Source: Massilia agri
Lineage (GTDB): Bacteria > Pseudomonadota > Gammaproteobacteria > Burkholderiales > Burkholderiaceae_D
Direction of reading: 5' to 3'
Length of the DNA: 64,000 nucleotides
NCBI RefSeq assembly: GCF_024753255.1
Contig: NZ_JANUHA010000013.1
Location: forward strand, 1 to 64,000
Shown here: positions 1 through 9,241 of the stretch, in pieces
Position numbering within the stretch: the first letter of the stretch is position 1
Layout: each line of letters starts with the position of its first letter
Program-made: the position numbers and the translations under genes
The notes under the pieces: model-generated
The model's database searches: none
Told to the model about the DNA's origin: nothing
Seen by the model: only the letters and a program-made list of their open reading frames with translations

Positions 1-73
1 GGGCATACAGGCGGGTGGCGCTGCCGAACTGCGCAAGCGCAGCGATGGCCTGATCCAGCAAATCACTACGCAT
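1..73 (-). CDS. 5' end of a gene running off the window, possibly VgrG
   Basis: Only the first 24 codons are inside the window. The reading starts MRSDLLDQAIAALAQFG and continues SATRLYA. The ATG lies 2 bases downstream of the stop of the preceding 301-residue protein, so the two are probably co-translated. Phage gp27-like N-termini of VgrG proteins in this bacterial group often carry a similar amphipathic helix followed by a TRLY-type strand, and a T6SS gene cluster follows on the other side. The VgrG assignment is an inference from this short stretch and its context. Confidence 0.4.
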   Translation of the reverse strand, partial: MRSDLLDQAIAALAQFGSATRLYA

Positions 74-75
74 GG

Positions 76-981
76 TTAACTCGAACTCGAGGCTTTGGAT
101 ATCCGGACGGACTTGCATTCGGCCGCGCCCTTGGCGCTGCCCTGGCAGACGCGCACGCGGCAGCGCTGCACTTCGGCGGCGGTGGCGTTGGTGGCGCAGC
201 GCTTGTAGATCTCTTCGGGCGAGCCGGCTTCGGGCGCCTTGGTGTGGGCCAGCAGGGCGGCCAGGATGGCGACGTCGCTGTCGACAGCGGGTGCGGTTTT
301 CTTGCCGGAGGCTGGCTTTTGCGCCACCTTCGGCTTGGCGGCGGGCGCACGCGCCTTCTCGGTGCGCGCGGGCTTGTCCGCCGCCGGCTTCTTCGTGCCG
401 GCGGCCTTGCCTGGCGCGGCCTGGGCCAGCTTGAGCGCGGGGGCCGGGGCGGCGGCCGGTGCGTCGAGCAGAGTGACGAGATCGTGCTGGTCGGCCTTCG
501 CCCCAGGGGCCGGGGAAGGCTGCGCGGTATTCGGTGCGTCGAGCGCCGCCGTCAGGTCGTCCTGGATGGTCGCCGCGGCGGGCGCCTGCGGTATGGACTC
601 GAGCGCAGGAGCGGGAGCGCTCGTTGCGACGCCCGAGGCCTGCGCCGGGGCGGCCATGGGCGGAACACGCGCCGGCGCTTGGGCCGCAGCCAGGCTCGCG
701 TCGGCCGACTCGTTCACGCTGCCGAATGCCAGCCACCCCAGGGTGCCGATACCGGCGAAGGCGATCGCGAACACGGCGGCGCGCACCCCGCGCTGGTGAT
801 GGTCGTGCCGGGCCGGCGCCGGCGCAGCGCGCGCGGGCGCGGAGCGGCCATCGAGCTGGCTCAGGATGCTGCGGTCCTCCTGCTTGGGGGCCTCGTTCGC
901 TGATAGAAGACTGGGTCGACCCGCGCCGGGGCGGCGTTCGCTACTGTCGTGCAAAACACACTCCTCTGTTGAGTTGACCAT
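76..981 (-). CDS. Ala/Pro-rich single-pass membrane protein of unknown function
   Basis: The 301-residue protein has a short cytoplasmic N-terminus, one hydrophobic segment at about residues 65-85 (AVFAIAFAGIGTLGWLAF) and a long low-complexity Ala/Pro/Lys region that is probably disordered in the periplasm. It ends in a small Cys-rich module at about residues 255-290, with cysteines in the order YKRC, QRCRVRVC and ECKS. The C-terminal module suggests disulfides or metal binding. It is encoded immediately upstream of a partial gene that may be vgrG and divergently from the T6SS tagX-like gene. I do not recognise a family. A role linked to the T6SS is possible from position only. Confidence 0.65.
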   Translation of the reverse strand: MVNSTEECVLHDSSERRPGAGRPSLLSANEAPKQEDRSILSQLDGRSAPARAAPAPARHDHHQRGVRAAVFAIAFAGIGTLGWLAFGSVNESADASLAAAQAPARVPPMAAPAQASGVATSAPAPALESIPQAPAAATIQDDLTAALDAPNTAQPSPAPGAKADQHDLVTLLDAPAAAPAPALKLAQAAPGKAAGTKKPAADKPARTEKARAPAAKPKVAQKPASGKKTAPAVDSDVAILAALLAHTKAPEAGSPEEIYKRCATNATAAEVQRCRVRVCQGSAKGAAECKSVRISKASSSS

Positions 982-1142
982 AACTTTACGCTGATTGTAA
1001 AAATCGTGCCAAATAACAAGTAACCAATTGTGTGGACTTATGCGTTACTCATAATTCCAATCGTGCGGGGTCTTATCGCAAGGGAAAGTTATACTTTGCG
1101 GCAACTGCATTTCCGTAACAATTCTTAAACAAGGAAAAGTAC
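982..1142. promoter_or_regulatory. Divergent intergenic promoter region
   Basis: This AT-richer gap of about 160 bases separates the Ala/Pro-rich membrane protein gene (minus strand) from the T6SS plus-strand operon. An AAGGAAA ribosome-binding site sits just before the GTG start at 1143. I see no clear sigma-54 or named operator motif. Confidence 0.35.
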
Positions 1143-1985
1143 GTGCTGTTCGTTGCTGTTGCGTTGTACTTCGCACTGGCATGCCTGATCAGCTGGATGC
1201 TGCTGTTCCCGACGGGACGCGCATTCATGCTTCAGACGCTGCTCGGCGCTGGAACACGCATTCAACGGCACTGGCAGTCGATCGCCCAGCGGCGCAAGCT
1301 GGCGCTCGCATCGACCCGCCGGTCCGGCCTCGATAGCCTGCACAGGGCCGGCCACTTCCTGCGACAGCACTATGCAATCTGCATGACGGGCCTGGTCCTG
1401 CTCGGCGCACCGGCCCTGTTCGCGCTGCTGGGCGGCGCCCACACGACACTCAATGGCTTCGAAACCGATACGCGCGAGGTCAACGGCCAGGTCGCGGCCC
1501 TGCTCGAAGGCGAGCAGCTGGTGCCGCCCCCGCCGCTACCGCCGGTGGCCTTCACCACCGCCGAAGTCGCCGAGGCGCGCCCCCTGATCGCCTCGGCCAG
1601 CCGCGACTGGGCCATGCTCGACCCCGACTTCGAACAACGCCTGCTGCTGGCTTTCCGCATCATGAAGGAGAAGCACGGCTACGAAATGGCACTGCTGGAG
1701 GGCTACCGCAGCCCGGAGCGCCAGCAGAAGCTGGCCGCCATGGGGCCGAACGTGACCAACGCCGCCGCGTTCCAGAGCTGGCACCAGTACGGCCTGGCCG
1801 CGGACAGCGCCTTCGTGCGCAATGGACGCATCGTGATCTCGGAAAAGGATCCCTGGGCCATGCGCGGCTACCAGCTGTATGGCGAAGTGGCGGAATCGGT
1901 CGGCCTCACCTGGGGCGGCCGCTGGAAGATGATGGACCTCGGGCACACGGAACTTCGCAGGCCCGGCGTCATGAAGCGGCGTTAG
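1143..1985 (+). CDS. tagX: TagX-like M15/VanY family peptidoglycan endopeptidase of the T6SS
   Basis: The 280-residue protein has two hydrophobic segments, at about residues 1-22 and 78-98, and a C-terminal M15 (VanY-like) zinc peptidase domain at about 165-280. The zinc motif SWHQYGLAAD fits S-x-H-x-x-G-x-A-x-D, and a second ligand motif DLGHTEL follows near the end. M15 enzymes cut peptide cross-links in peptidoglycan. In Acinetobacter the membrane-anchored TagX opens the wall locally for T6SS assembly, and the same position next to a PAAR gene supports that role here. The GTG start is preceded by AAGGAAA. The gene heads the run that leads to tssM. Confidence 0.8.
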   Translation: MLFVAVALYFALACLISWMLLFPTGRAFMLQTLLGAGTRIQRHWQSIAQRRKLALASTRRSGLDSLHRAGHFLRQHYAICMTGLVLLGAPALFALLGGAHTTLNGFETDTREVNGQVAALLEGEQLVPPPPLPPVAFTTAEVAEARPLIASASRDWAMLDPDFEQRLLLAFRIMKEKHGYEMALLEGYRSPERQQKLAAMGPNVTNAAAFQSWHQYGLAADSAFVRNGRIVISEKDPWAMRGYQLYGEVAESVGLTWGGRWKMMDLGHTELRRPGVMKRR

Positions 1986-2002
1986 CAATTGGAGAACAGA
2001 AT

Positions 2003-2265
2003 ATGGCAGGCCCCTTGATCAGACTCGGCGACAAGACCTCGCACGGCGGCACCGTCGTCGAGGCCTCCTTGGTCAGCGACATTGGCGGCATCGGCATTGC
2101 ACGCCTGGGCGACAAGGTGAGCTGCCCGGTGCACGGCGACCAGACCATCGCCACCGGCGACATGACCATGCTGGTCGACGGCAAGCCGGTCGCCCGCCAT
2201 GGCGACGAAACCGGCTGCGGCGCCAGGCTCATCGCCGGCCAGCAAACCACGGTGGACAAGGTCTA
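2003..2265 (+). CDS. PAAR-domain T6SS spike tip protein
   Basis: This 87-residue protein is almost entirely a PAAR domain. PAAR motifs recur as RLGDKTSHGG, RLGDKVSCPVHGD and ARHGDETGCGA, with the His and Cys residues expected to bind zinc at the needle point. PAAR proteins sharpen the VgrG trimer and can carry effectors; this one has no extension, so it is a bare tip. The ATG follows a GGAG ribosome-binding site 17 bases after tagX and ends just before the next start. Burkholderia T6SS-1 clusters have a PAAR gene in the same place, called tagN as I recall; I could not check this. Confidence 0.9.
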
Positions 2266-2267
2266 GC

Positions 2268-3656
2268 ATGCGCGGCTGGCTCAAAGGCGCCCTGCTCGCC
2301 TCCCTCGTGTTCTGCGGCAGCTGGATCGGCGCGGTGTCGTACTGGCGCGCCACCAACCGCATGCCGTCGACGCTCGACCTGTTCGCCTGGATGGCGGCGC
2401 TGCCGCTGGCGCTGCTGCTGGCTGTCTGGCTCGGACGCCGCATCGCGGCAGCGCGCGCGGCGGCAGCATCCCCCGCGCCCACAGACGACGCGGCCGCCGC
2501 CGCACCGGCAGCGCCGCCCGCCCTGCCCGCGCTGGCCATCCTGGCCGGCGCCGTCCATACCCCGCACGGCGCCAGCGCGGAGGAGCTGTCGCAGGCCGTC
2601 GGCGAAGGCCGCGCACGCGCCGACCTCGACCCCGAACTGGTGGACCAGGACGGTTTTCCGCTCATGAGCGCGCGCGTCCAGCTCGACGCCATCGAACTGT
2701 TCAAGGAGGAGCTGGACGCGTGGCGCAGCAGCGCCGGCCACGCGGATCCGCGCTTCAAGGACGAGCAGTGGCGCGCCCTTGCACTTGGTACCGCGGTCGC
2801 CGGCGAACTCCTGATGCAGGCGACCGGCCATCCTCTGCTGCTCGCCGGCGCCCAAGACGGGGCCGGCGCGGCGCCACTCCCGGTGCTGCGCATCCAGGCA
2901 GTACTCGCATCAAGCTGGAACGAGGAGCAGCGCGCGATCGCCGCGGCCTGGCTGGGAGCGCTCTCGGTCCGGGCCGGGTGGCCGGAAAAACGGCTGGAGG
3001 TCACAAGCCTGGCGACGCAGGCGAGCGCCGTCCTGGCCCAGCTGGCGGATGAGGCCGCACGCCCCGGAGAAACGGTATTCACGATCGTCCTCAGCTTCGG
3101 TTCGCAGATCGGTGAAACGGCCGTCGAGGAGCTGGCGATGCAGGGCGCCCTGTTCGCCGCCGCGAATCCGCAGGGCCTGATTCCAGGCGAAGCCGCCGCC
3201 GGCCTGCTGGTCGCCGATGCCGCCCAGGCAGCGCAGTGCGGCTTGCCCGCCAACGTCCTGCAGCTGGCGAGCATGCCGCGAAATGCGAAGGATGCAGGCC
3301 GCAAGCCCGACGCACGCGAGCTGCGCCAGCTCGCCGCAACGCTGCTGCCCGACGCGCAAGGCAGCGCCGGCGTCAGCGCCGTGCTGGCCGACACCAGCCA
3401 CCGCAGCGCCGGCGTGCTGGAACTGATGAAGTTCAGCGGCGAAGTCCTGCCCCACCTCGACGCCGGCCAGGACGTCAGGAGCCTCGGCGGCGCCTGCGGC
3501 CATTGCGGCCATGGCGAACAGTTGCCTTTCCTGGCCGCGCTGGTCCTGGCCCACCAGCACGCAAACGAAACCGCCGGCGCCGCCCTGTGCGTCGGCAACG
3601 AAGACCCATTACAACGTACTGCCGCCCTGGTTCGCCCGGCCGCGGCACTTTCCTGA
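2268..3656 (+). CDS. T6SS-associated membrane protein with a degenerate beta-ketoacyl-synthase-like domain
   Basis: The start at 2268 follows the PAAR stop by one base; an upstream in-frame start would run through the PAAR gene. The 462-residue protein has two membrane segments at about residues 5-25 and 38-57, an Ala/Pro linker, then a soluble domain from about 90 to 455. That domain looks like a thiolase/ketosynthase fold. PGEAAAGLLVADAAQAAQCG (306-325) matches the ketosynthase GEGA-x-x-LVLE strand, and GGACGHCGHGEQLPFLAALV (407-426) matches the K-x-x-x-GH-x-x-AAG helix. The usual nucleophile Cys motif is not visible, so it is probably non-catalytic. It sits between the PAAR gene and tssM, suggesting a T6SS membrane accessory role. 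In Burkholderia the gene in this place is, I believe, called tagY. Confidence 0.7.
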   Translation: MRGWLKGALLASLVFCGSWIGAVSYWRATNRMPSTLDLFAWMAALPLALLLAVWLGRRIAAARAAAASPAPTDDAAAAAPAAPPALPALAILAGAVHTPHGASAEELSQAVGEGRARADLDPELVDQDGFPLMSARVQLDAIELFKEELDAWRSSAGHADPRFKDEQWRALALGTAVAGELLMQATGHPLLLAGAQDGAGAAPLPVLRIQAVLASSWNEEQRAIAAAWLGALSVRAGWPEKRLEVTSLATQASAVLAQLADEAARPGETVFTIVLSFGSQIGETAVEELAMQGALFAAANPQGLIPGEAAAGLLVADAAQAAQCGLPANVLQLASMPRNAKDAGRKPDARELRQLAATLLPDAQGSAGVSAVLADTSHRSAGVLELMKFSGEVLPHLDAGQDVRSLGGACGHCGHGEQLPFLAALVLAHQHANETAGAALCVGNEDPLQRTAALVRPAAALS

Positions 3657-3672
3657 ACGAGAACGACCGACG

Positions 3673-6600
3673 ATGCAATCACTCCGGCAAACCCTGACCT
3701 CCCGACCCGCACTGAGCCTGGCCGGCCTGCTCGCCCTGGCGGCCCTGCTGTGGATCGCCACCGCCCTGCTCGGACTGCCGCCCGCCTGGGCCTGGGCCAT
3801 CTTCCTGCTCGCCGTGCTGGGCGTCGGCGCAGGCTGGCTGTGGCGCCGCTACCGCGGCAAGCAGGCCGGCGTCCAGCTGGGCGACATGCTGGAACAGCAG
3901 GCATCCAGCGCCGCACCGAAGGCCAACCCGGCCCAGCGCCAGGAGCAGGAAGAAATCCGCACCCGCATGCTGGACGCGATCGCGACCATCAAGGGCTCGA
4001 AACTGGGTCAGCTGTCCGGCGACGCGGCCCTCTACGAACTGCCCTGGTACATGATCATCGGGAACCCGGCGGCCGGCAAAAGCACGGCGATCGCCAGCTC
4101 CGGCCTGCAGTTCCCTTTTGCTGACAGCAAGATCGTGCACGGCGTCGGCGGCACCCGCAACTGCGACTGGTTCTTCACCACCGACGGCATCCTGATCGAC
4201 ACCGCGGGCCGCTATTCGGTGCAGGAGGAAGACCGCGCCGAGTGGTTCGGCTTCCTTTCGCTGCTGAAGAAATACCGCAAGAAAGCGCCGATCAACGGCG
4301 TGATCATCGCGGCCAGCGTGGCCGAACTGACCGGCAACCGTCCGGAATTCGCCATCAACCTGGCCAAGAACCTGCGCCAGCGCGTGCAGGAGCTGACCGA
4401 GAAGCTCGAAGTGCACGCGCCGGTCTACGTGGTCTTCACCAAGGCCGACCTGATCACCGGCTTCAACGAATTCTTCCAGGACGCCGAGCGCGGCGAGCGT
4501 GACCGCATCTGGGGCGCGACGCTGCCCTACAACCCGAACGTGAGCGGCCAGCAGGTGCTGGACAGTTTCGATGCCCGCTTCGACGAGCTGTACGAAGGCC
4601 TGAAGGACATGAGCGCGGCGAACATGGCGCTGCAGTGGCGCGAGCGCATGCCGCCGGGCGTCTTCACCTTCCCGCTCGAATTCTCCAACATCAAGGGACC
4701 GCTGCGCGCTTTCATCGCCACCCTGTTCGAGGAAAATCCCTTCCAGTTCAAGCCCGTGTTCCGCGGCTTCTACTTCACCAGCGCGCTGCAGGAAGGCGAG
4801 CCGGTCTCTGTCTCCTCCGAGCGCGTGGCGCGGCGCTTCGACATCAAGCTGCAGCCGCATGAGGGAGAAGAGGTACACCAGCAGCAGGGCTACTTCCTGC
4901 TCAATCTCTTCCGCAAGGTGATCTTCGCCGACAAGGACCTGGTGGCGCAGTATGCGAGCCCCGCCAAGATCCGCATGCGCTACGCCGCCTTCATCGCCTG
5001 CGTGGCGGTGGCCGGCCTGGCCCTGGGCGGCTGGACCTGGTCGACAATGAACAACCGCCAGCTGGTGGCCAACGTCGAAGCCGACCTGGCCCAGGCGGCG
5101 CGCGTGCAGGCCAAGCGGGTCGACCTGCAGTCGCGCTTCGAGGCCCTGCAGATCCTGCAGGACCGCATCGAGCAGCTGGAACGGTATCGGGAGGACAGGC
5201 CGCTTTCCCTGAGCCTGGGCCTGTACCAGGGCGACTACCTGGAGCGCAAGCTGCGCGAGGAATACTTCAGCGGCGTACGCGAAGTCATGCTCAAACCCGT
5301 GGGCGAATCGCTGGAGGGCTTCCTCACGGAGGTCAACCGCAACGCCGCCGAGCTGCAGCCCTCGGCGCGCGCAGGCGGCGCCGACGCGGACGCCGCGAAG
5401 ACCGCGGCCCAGGCCTCCCAGCAGTTCAAGGATTCCTCGCCGACCAGCAGCGAGGATGCCTACAACGCACTCAAGACCTACCTGATGCTGGCCGACCCGG
5501 CGCGCGCCGAAGGCGCCCACCTGAACGACCAGCTGACCCGCTTCTGGCGCAACTGGCTGGACGCCAACCGCGGCGCCATGCCGCGCGAAGAGATGATCCG
5601 CGGCGCCGAGCGCATCATCACCTTCTACCTGTCCCAGATCCAGGACGTGTCCTGGCCGCGCCTGGAGCCGAAGCTCGCCCTGGTCGACCAGACCCGCGAC
5701 AACCTGCGCCGCGTGGTGCGCGGCATGCCGGCGCGCGAACGCGTCTACGCCGACGTCAAGGCGCGCGCCGCGACCCGCTTCCCGACCATGACGGTGGCCC
5801 GCATCGTGGGCGAGCAGGACAAGGAGCTGGTGCTGGGGAGCTATGCGATCCCCGGCACCTTCACCCGCGAAGCCTGGGAAGGCTTCGTGCAGGACGCCTT
5901 CCGCGACGCCGCCAACCGCGAACTGCAGAGCGCCGACTGGGTGCTCAAGACCGCGTCGAAGGACGACCTCACCCTGGAAGGCAGCCCGGAGCAGATCCAG
6001 AAGTCGCTGGTGGAGCTGTACAAGAACGACTACGCCAAGGAGTGGCAGCGCTTCCTGCAGGGCGTGACCATCCGCGACCTCGGCAATTTCGAAGCCGCGG
6101 CCGGCGCCATGAATCGCCTGGGCGATCCACAGACCTCCCCCATCGGCAAGCTCGTGACCACGGTCTACCAGCAGACCTCCTGGGACAATCCGACCCTGGT
6201 CGACGCCGGCCTGCAGCAGGCGCAGCGCGGCGTGATGGCCTGGTTCAAGGAGACCATCCTGCGCCAGAAACCGTCGCAGGTGAACATCAACATCCCGGCC
6301 GGCACCCCGCAGAACGCCGCCCTGCCGCTCGGCCCCGTCGGCCGCGAGTTCGCCGGCGTCGCGCGCATGGTGGTCGCCAAGGACAACAACGCTTCCCTGA
6401 TGCGTGGCTATATGGACCAGATGTCCAAGCTGCGCAGCCGCTTCAACACCATCAAGAACCAGGGCGACCCGGGCCCGGGCGCCAAGCAGCTGATGCAGCA
6501 GACGCTCGACGGCAACGGCTCGGAACTGGCCGACGCCCTGAAATACGTGGACGAGCAGATGCTGACCGGGATGAGCGACAGCCAGAAGGCGGCCATCCGC

Positions 6601-7443
6601 CCGCTGCTGGTGCGCCCGCTGATGCAGAGCTTCGCCGTGATCGTCAAGCCGACCGAGCTCGAGATCAACAAGGTCTGGGCGGCCCAGGTGGTCCAGCCCT
6701 TCCGCCAGAACCTCGCGCCGAAATACCCCTTCTCTGTGGAGTCGCGCCTGGAGGCGAGCAACCAGGAGATCGGCGAGATCTTTGGCCCGGCCGGCGCCAT
6801 CGCCAAGTTCTTCGACACGACGATCGGTCCGCTGGTGGTGCGCCGCGGCGACGTGCTGGCGGCAAAAACCTGGGCCGACATGGGCATCCATCTGGCGCCC
6901 ACCGTCGTGGCCAGCTTCCCGGGCTGGATCGCTCCCTTGTCCGCCAATGGCGTGGCCAATGTGGCGGCCGTCAGCGGCGGCGAAGAGCAGACCATGTTCG
7001 ACCTGCAGGCCCTGAGCGCGGTCGGCGCCACCGAATTCACCATCGAGATCGACGGCCAGGCACTGCGCTGGCGCGGCCAGGCCCAGCCCTGGGTCCACAT
7101 GGCCTGGCCCAGCAACTTCGGCACGCCGGGCGCGCGCATCACGGCGATCACCCCGCAGGGCCGCAGCGTGACCCTGCTGAACGAACCTGGCCGCACAGGC
7201 CTGAAGAGCATGGTCGAAGCCTCGAGCCGCAAGAAGAAGGATGGCGGCGTGTTCGAGCTGACCTGGTCGAACGAAGGCGTGAGCGTCTCCGCCAACCTGA
7301 AAGTCATCGGCACGCGCAAGCCGGCCGCCGCGCCCGCCCCTAGCCCGGGCAACCAGGGCTTCAAGCGCCTGCGCCTGCCGGATACCGTCGTCGCGGCGCC
7401 CGCCACCGTGACCGCGGTCGCCGCGAACGGAGGTGCGCAATGA
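3673..7443 (+). CDS. tssM: TssM (IcmF) inner-membrane ATPase-like core component
   Basis: The 1256-residue protein is the large ring component of the T6SS membrane complex. It starts with two membrane helices (about 12-56), then a cytoplasmic GTPase-like domain with Walker A GNPAAGKST near residue 130 and a DTAGRY switch motif about 45 residues later. A third membrane helix follows at about 436-455, and a large periplasmic region makes up the rest. Length and order match IcmF proteins. I chose the ATG at 3673 because it follows the upstream gene directly and gives the expected membrane N-terminus. It overlaps tagF by ATGA. A lipoprotein TssJ would normally bind its C-terminus, but no canonical tssJ is present. 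Confidence 0.97.
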   Translation: MQSLRQTLTSRPALSLAGLLALAALLWIATALLGLPPAWAWAIFLLAVLGVGAGWLWRRYRGKQAGVQLGDMLEQQASSAAPKANPAQRQEQEEIRTRMLDAIATIKGSKLGQLSGDAALYELPWYMIIGNPAAGKSTAIASSGLQFPFADSKIVHGVGGTRNCDWFFTTDGILIDTAGRYSVQEEDRAEWFGFLSLLKKYRKKAPINGVIIAASVAELTGNRPEFAINLAKNLRQRVQELTEKLEVHAPVYVVFTKADLITGFNEFFQDAERGERDRIWGATLPYNPNVSGQQVLDSFDARFDELYEGLKDMSAANMALQWRERMPPGVFTFPLEFSNIKGPLRAFIATLFEENPFQFKPVFRGFYFTSALQEGEPVSVSSERVARRFDIKLQPHEGEEVHQQQGYFLLNLFRKVIFADKDLVAQYASPAKIRMRYAAFIACVAVAGLALGGWTWSTMNNRQLVANVEADLAQAARVQAKRVDLQSRFEALQILQDRIEQLERYREDRPLSLSLGLYQGDYLERKLREEYFSGVREVMLKPVGESLEGFLTEVNRNAAELQPSARAGGADADAAKTAAQASQQFKDSSPTSSEDAYNALKTYLMLADPARAEGAHLNDQLTRFWRNWLDANRGAMPREEMIRGAERIITFYLSQIQDVSWPRLEPKLALVDQTRDNLRRVVRGMPARERVYADVKARAATRFPTMTVARIVGEQDKELVLGSYAIPGTFTREAWEGFVQDAFRDAANRELQSADWVLKTASKDDLTLEGSPEQIQKSLVELYKNDYAKEWQRFLQGVTIRDLGNFEAAAGAMNRLGDPQTSPIGKLVTTVYQQTSWDNPTLVDAGLQQAQRGVMAWFKETILRQKPSQVNINIPAGTPQNAALPLGPVGREFAGVARMVVAKDNNASLMRGYMDQMSKLRSRFNTIKNQGDPGPGAKQLMQQTLDGNGSELADALKYVDEQMLTGMSDSQKAAIRPLLVRPLMQSFAVIVKPTELEINKVWAAQVVQPFRQNLAPKYPFSVESRLEASNQEIGEIFGPAGAIAKFFDTTIGPLVVRRGDVLAAKTWADMGIHLAPTVVASFPGWIAPLSANGVANVAAVSGGEEQTMFDLQALSAVGATEFTIEIDGQALRWRGQAQPWVHMAWPSNFGTPGARITAITPQGRSVTLLNEPGRTGLKSMVEASSRKKKDGGVFELTWSNEGVSVSANLKVIGTRKPAAAPAPSPGNQGFKRLRLPDTVVAAPATVTAVAANGGAQ

Positions 7444-8435
7444 GCCGTCTCGGTACCAACGCTACGGCCGCCACCGTGGGCTACTTCGGCAAGGTGCCGA
7501 GCCGGGGCGACTTCATCAAGGGCAGCGACAATCCGGCCCTGATCAAGACCCTCGACGACTGGCTGGCGCGCGCCATGGACCTCCTGGCAAGCGACGCCCG
7601 CTGGAAGCTCAGCTACGACGCCATGGCGCCACTGCACTTCGCCATCATCGGGCCGCGCCGCCGCCACGCGATCGCGGGGCACATCGTGGCCAGCAGCGAC
7701 CAGTCAAGCCGGCGCTTTCCCTTCCTCATGATGAGCACCCTCGAAGTGAGCGAGCCGGCCGAATTCGTGCCGGATGCTCCGCTGGTGCTGAACCGCCTGT
7801 GGAATCGCCTCGAGACGCTGAGCACCGGAGTGCTGAGGGCCCCCGACGCGGCGGCGCCGCTGCAGGCCGCCACCAGCCAGGTCATCGAGGTCGACCTGCG
7901 CACGTCGGCCTATGACGCGGCCTTCGCCGACTTCCTCGAGATGCAGACCATCGGCGGCCTGCAGGCCATGCTGGCGCAGGCCGGTTTCCAGGGCAGCGTG
8001 CGCCAGTTGCTGCTGGCCCTGGGCATGCTGCTGCAACCGGTACTGGCGAGCAGCTCCAGCCGCCTCGAGAAAAGCCTGCTGCTGCCGCTGCCGCGCGACC
8101 CCATGTACCGCAGCCTGGTGGCGGCCTTCTGGATGCACCTGATCACGCCTTTCCTCGCGCGCGCCGACTTCGAGCTGGCCCTGTTCCTGACCCGCATCGC
8201 GGAACGCCCCGCCCTGGTGCTGGGCTTCTCGGGCGCCTCGGCGCAGACCCTGCAGGCCATCATCGACCCGCGCGCGGGCCAGGAACGCCACATCACCTTC
8301 GACGAACTCGACTGGGTCGAAGACCAGGTGAACGACGACTATGCCGTGCGCAAGCTGTCGACCTACCTGGCGCAGGAGGAGCTCTCGCTCAAGTCCGCCC
8401 TCGATTCGCTGAACACCGCTTTTATCGGAACCTGA
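7440..8435 (+). CDS. tagF: TagF, T6SS accessory/regulatory protein
   Basis: This 331-residue protein opens with the TagF signature GYFGKVPSRGDFI. TagF acts as a negative post-translational regulator or assembly factor of T6SS firing in Pseudomonas and Agrobacterium. It overlaps tssM by four bases (ATGA), which implies coupled translation. No PppA phosphatase domain is fused to it, unlike in Agrobacterium, and no Ppk/PppA/Fha genes appear nearby, so any control here probably runs independently of threonine phosphorylation. Confidence 0.9.
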   Translation: MSRLGTNATAATVGYFGKVPSRGDFIKGSDNPALIKTLDDWLARAMDLLASDARWKLSYDAMAPLHFAIIGPRRRHAIAGHIVASSDQSSRRFPFLMMSTLEVSEPAEFVPDAPLVLNRLWNRLETLSTGVLRAPDAAAPLQAATSQVIEVDLRTSAYDAAFADFLEMQTIGGLQAMLAQAGFQGSVRQLLLALGMLLQPVLASSSSRLEKSLLLPLPRDPMYRSLVAAFWMHLITPFLARADFELALFLTRIAERPALVLGFSGASAQTLQAIIDPRAGQERHITFDELDWVEDQVNDDYAVRKLSTYLAQEELSLKSALDSLNTAFIGT

Positions 8436-8437
8436 CC

Positions 8438-9214
8438 ATGGCACGACCTTACTACCCATTCCTGCTGGCGCTGTTGCTGGGCGCCGCCAACATGGCCCAG
8501 GCCCAGGCCCAGGCGCCGCAGCCGGGCCAGGTGCTGGCCGCCGGCACCGTTCCCGACGAAGCCACCAAGGCAGCCGTACTGGCGCGCCTGCGCGAGCTGT
8601 ACGGCGCCGAGCGCGTGGTCGACCAGATCGCGATCGGCCAGGTGGCCATGCCCGCCAACTGGAACAGCTATGTGCAGAAGCTCATCTCGCCGGACCTGAA
8701 GCAGATCAGCCGCGGACAATTGAAGATCGACGGCACCACCGTGAGCCTGCGCGGCGAAGTCGCCAATGAAGGGCTGCGCCAGAAGATCGCAGGCGACGTC
8801 GCATCGAACCTGAACCCGACCTATACCGTCAACAACGGCCTGCGCGTGTCCAGCAACGAACAGGGCATCCTGGACAGCGCCCTGGCCAACCGCACCGTCG
8901 AATTCGAGAGCGGCAAGGCGACCCTGACGCCGGCCGGGCGTGCCATCCTCGACGAGATGATCGCGGCCATGCAGAAGGTCAAGGGGCGCAAGGTCGAGAT
9001 CATCGGCCATACCGACAACGTCGGCCTGCGCGCCACCAACCAGGGCCTGAGCCAGGCCCGGGCCGAGGCGGTGAAGGCCTATATGGCCAGTCACGGCATC
9101 AACGGCGACCTGCTCACGGCCTCGGGCCAGGGCTCGGACCGGCCGGTGGCCAGCAACGAGACGTCGGAAGGCCGCGCGCGCAACCGCCGCATCGAATTCC
9201 GCATCGCACAGTAA
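8438..9214 (+). CDS. Exported OmpA-domain peptidoglycan-anchoring protein (TagL-like)
   Basis: This 258-residue protein has a signal peptide (about residues 1-22, cleaved near AQA), a middle region resembling a small BON-like fold (about 70-130) and a C-terminal OmpA/Pal peptidoglycan-binding domain (about 145-258). The domain shows EIIGHTDNVG, the TNQGLSQARA helix and the final ARNRRIEFRI. TssL in this cluster lacks a peptidoglycan-binding domain, so this separate protein probably supplies the wall anchor for the membrane complex. It begins two bases after the tagF stop. Confidence 0.85.
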   Translation: MARPYYPFLLALLLGAANMAQAQAQAPQPGQVLAAGTVPDEATKAAVLARLRELYGAERVVDQIAIGQVAMPANWNSYVQKLISPDLKQISRGQLKIDGTTVSLRGEVANEGLRQKIAGDVASNLNPTYTVNNGLRVSSNEQGILDSALANRTVEFESGKATLTPAGRAILDEMIAAMQKVKGRKVEIIGHTDNVGLRATNQGLSQARAEAVKAYMASHGINGDLLTASGQGSDRPVASNETSEGRARNRRIEFRIAQ

Positions 9215-9241
9215 GCAACAACAGAATCACAAGGACCACGC

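Noticed and set aside
1982-3916. 644-residue minus-strand open frame opposite the PAAR and ketosynthase-like genes
   Set aside because: Ser/Ala/Arg-rich antisense composition; the plus-strand genes have clear motifs and ribosome-binding sites.
3679-7440. 1253-residue open frame on the minus strand opposite tssM
   Set aside because: It mirrors the tssM frame, is rich in His/Arg/Gly as expected for antisense of GC-rich coding DNA, and matches no family.
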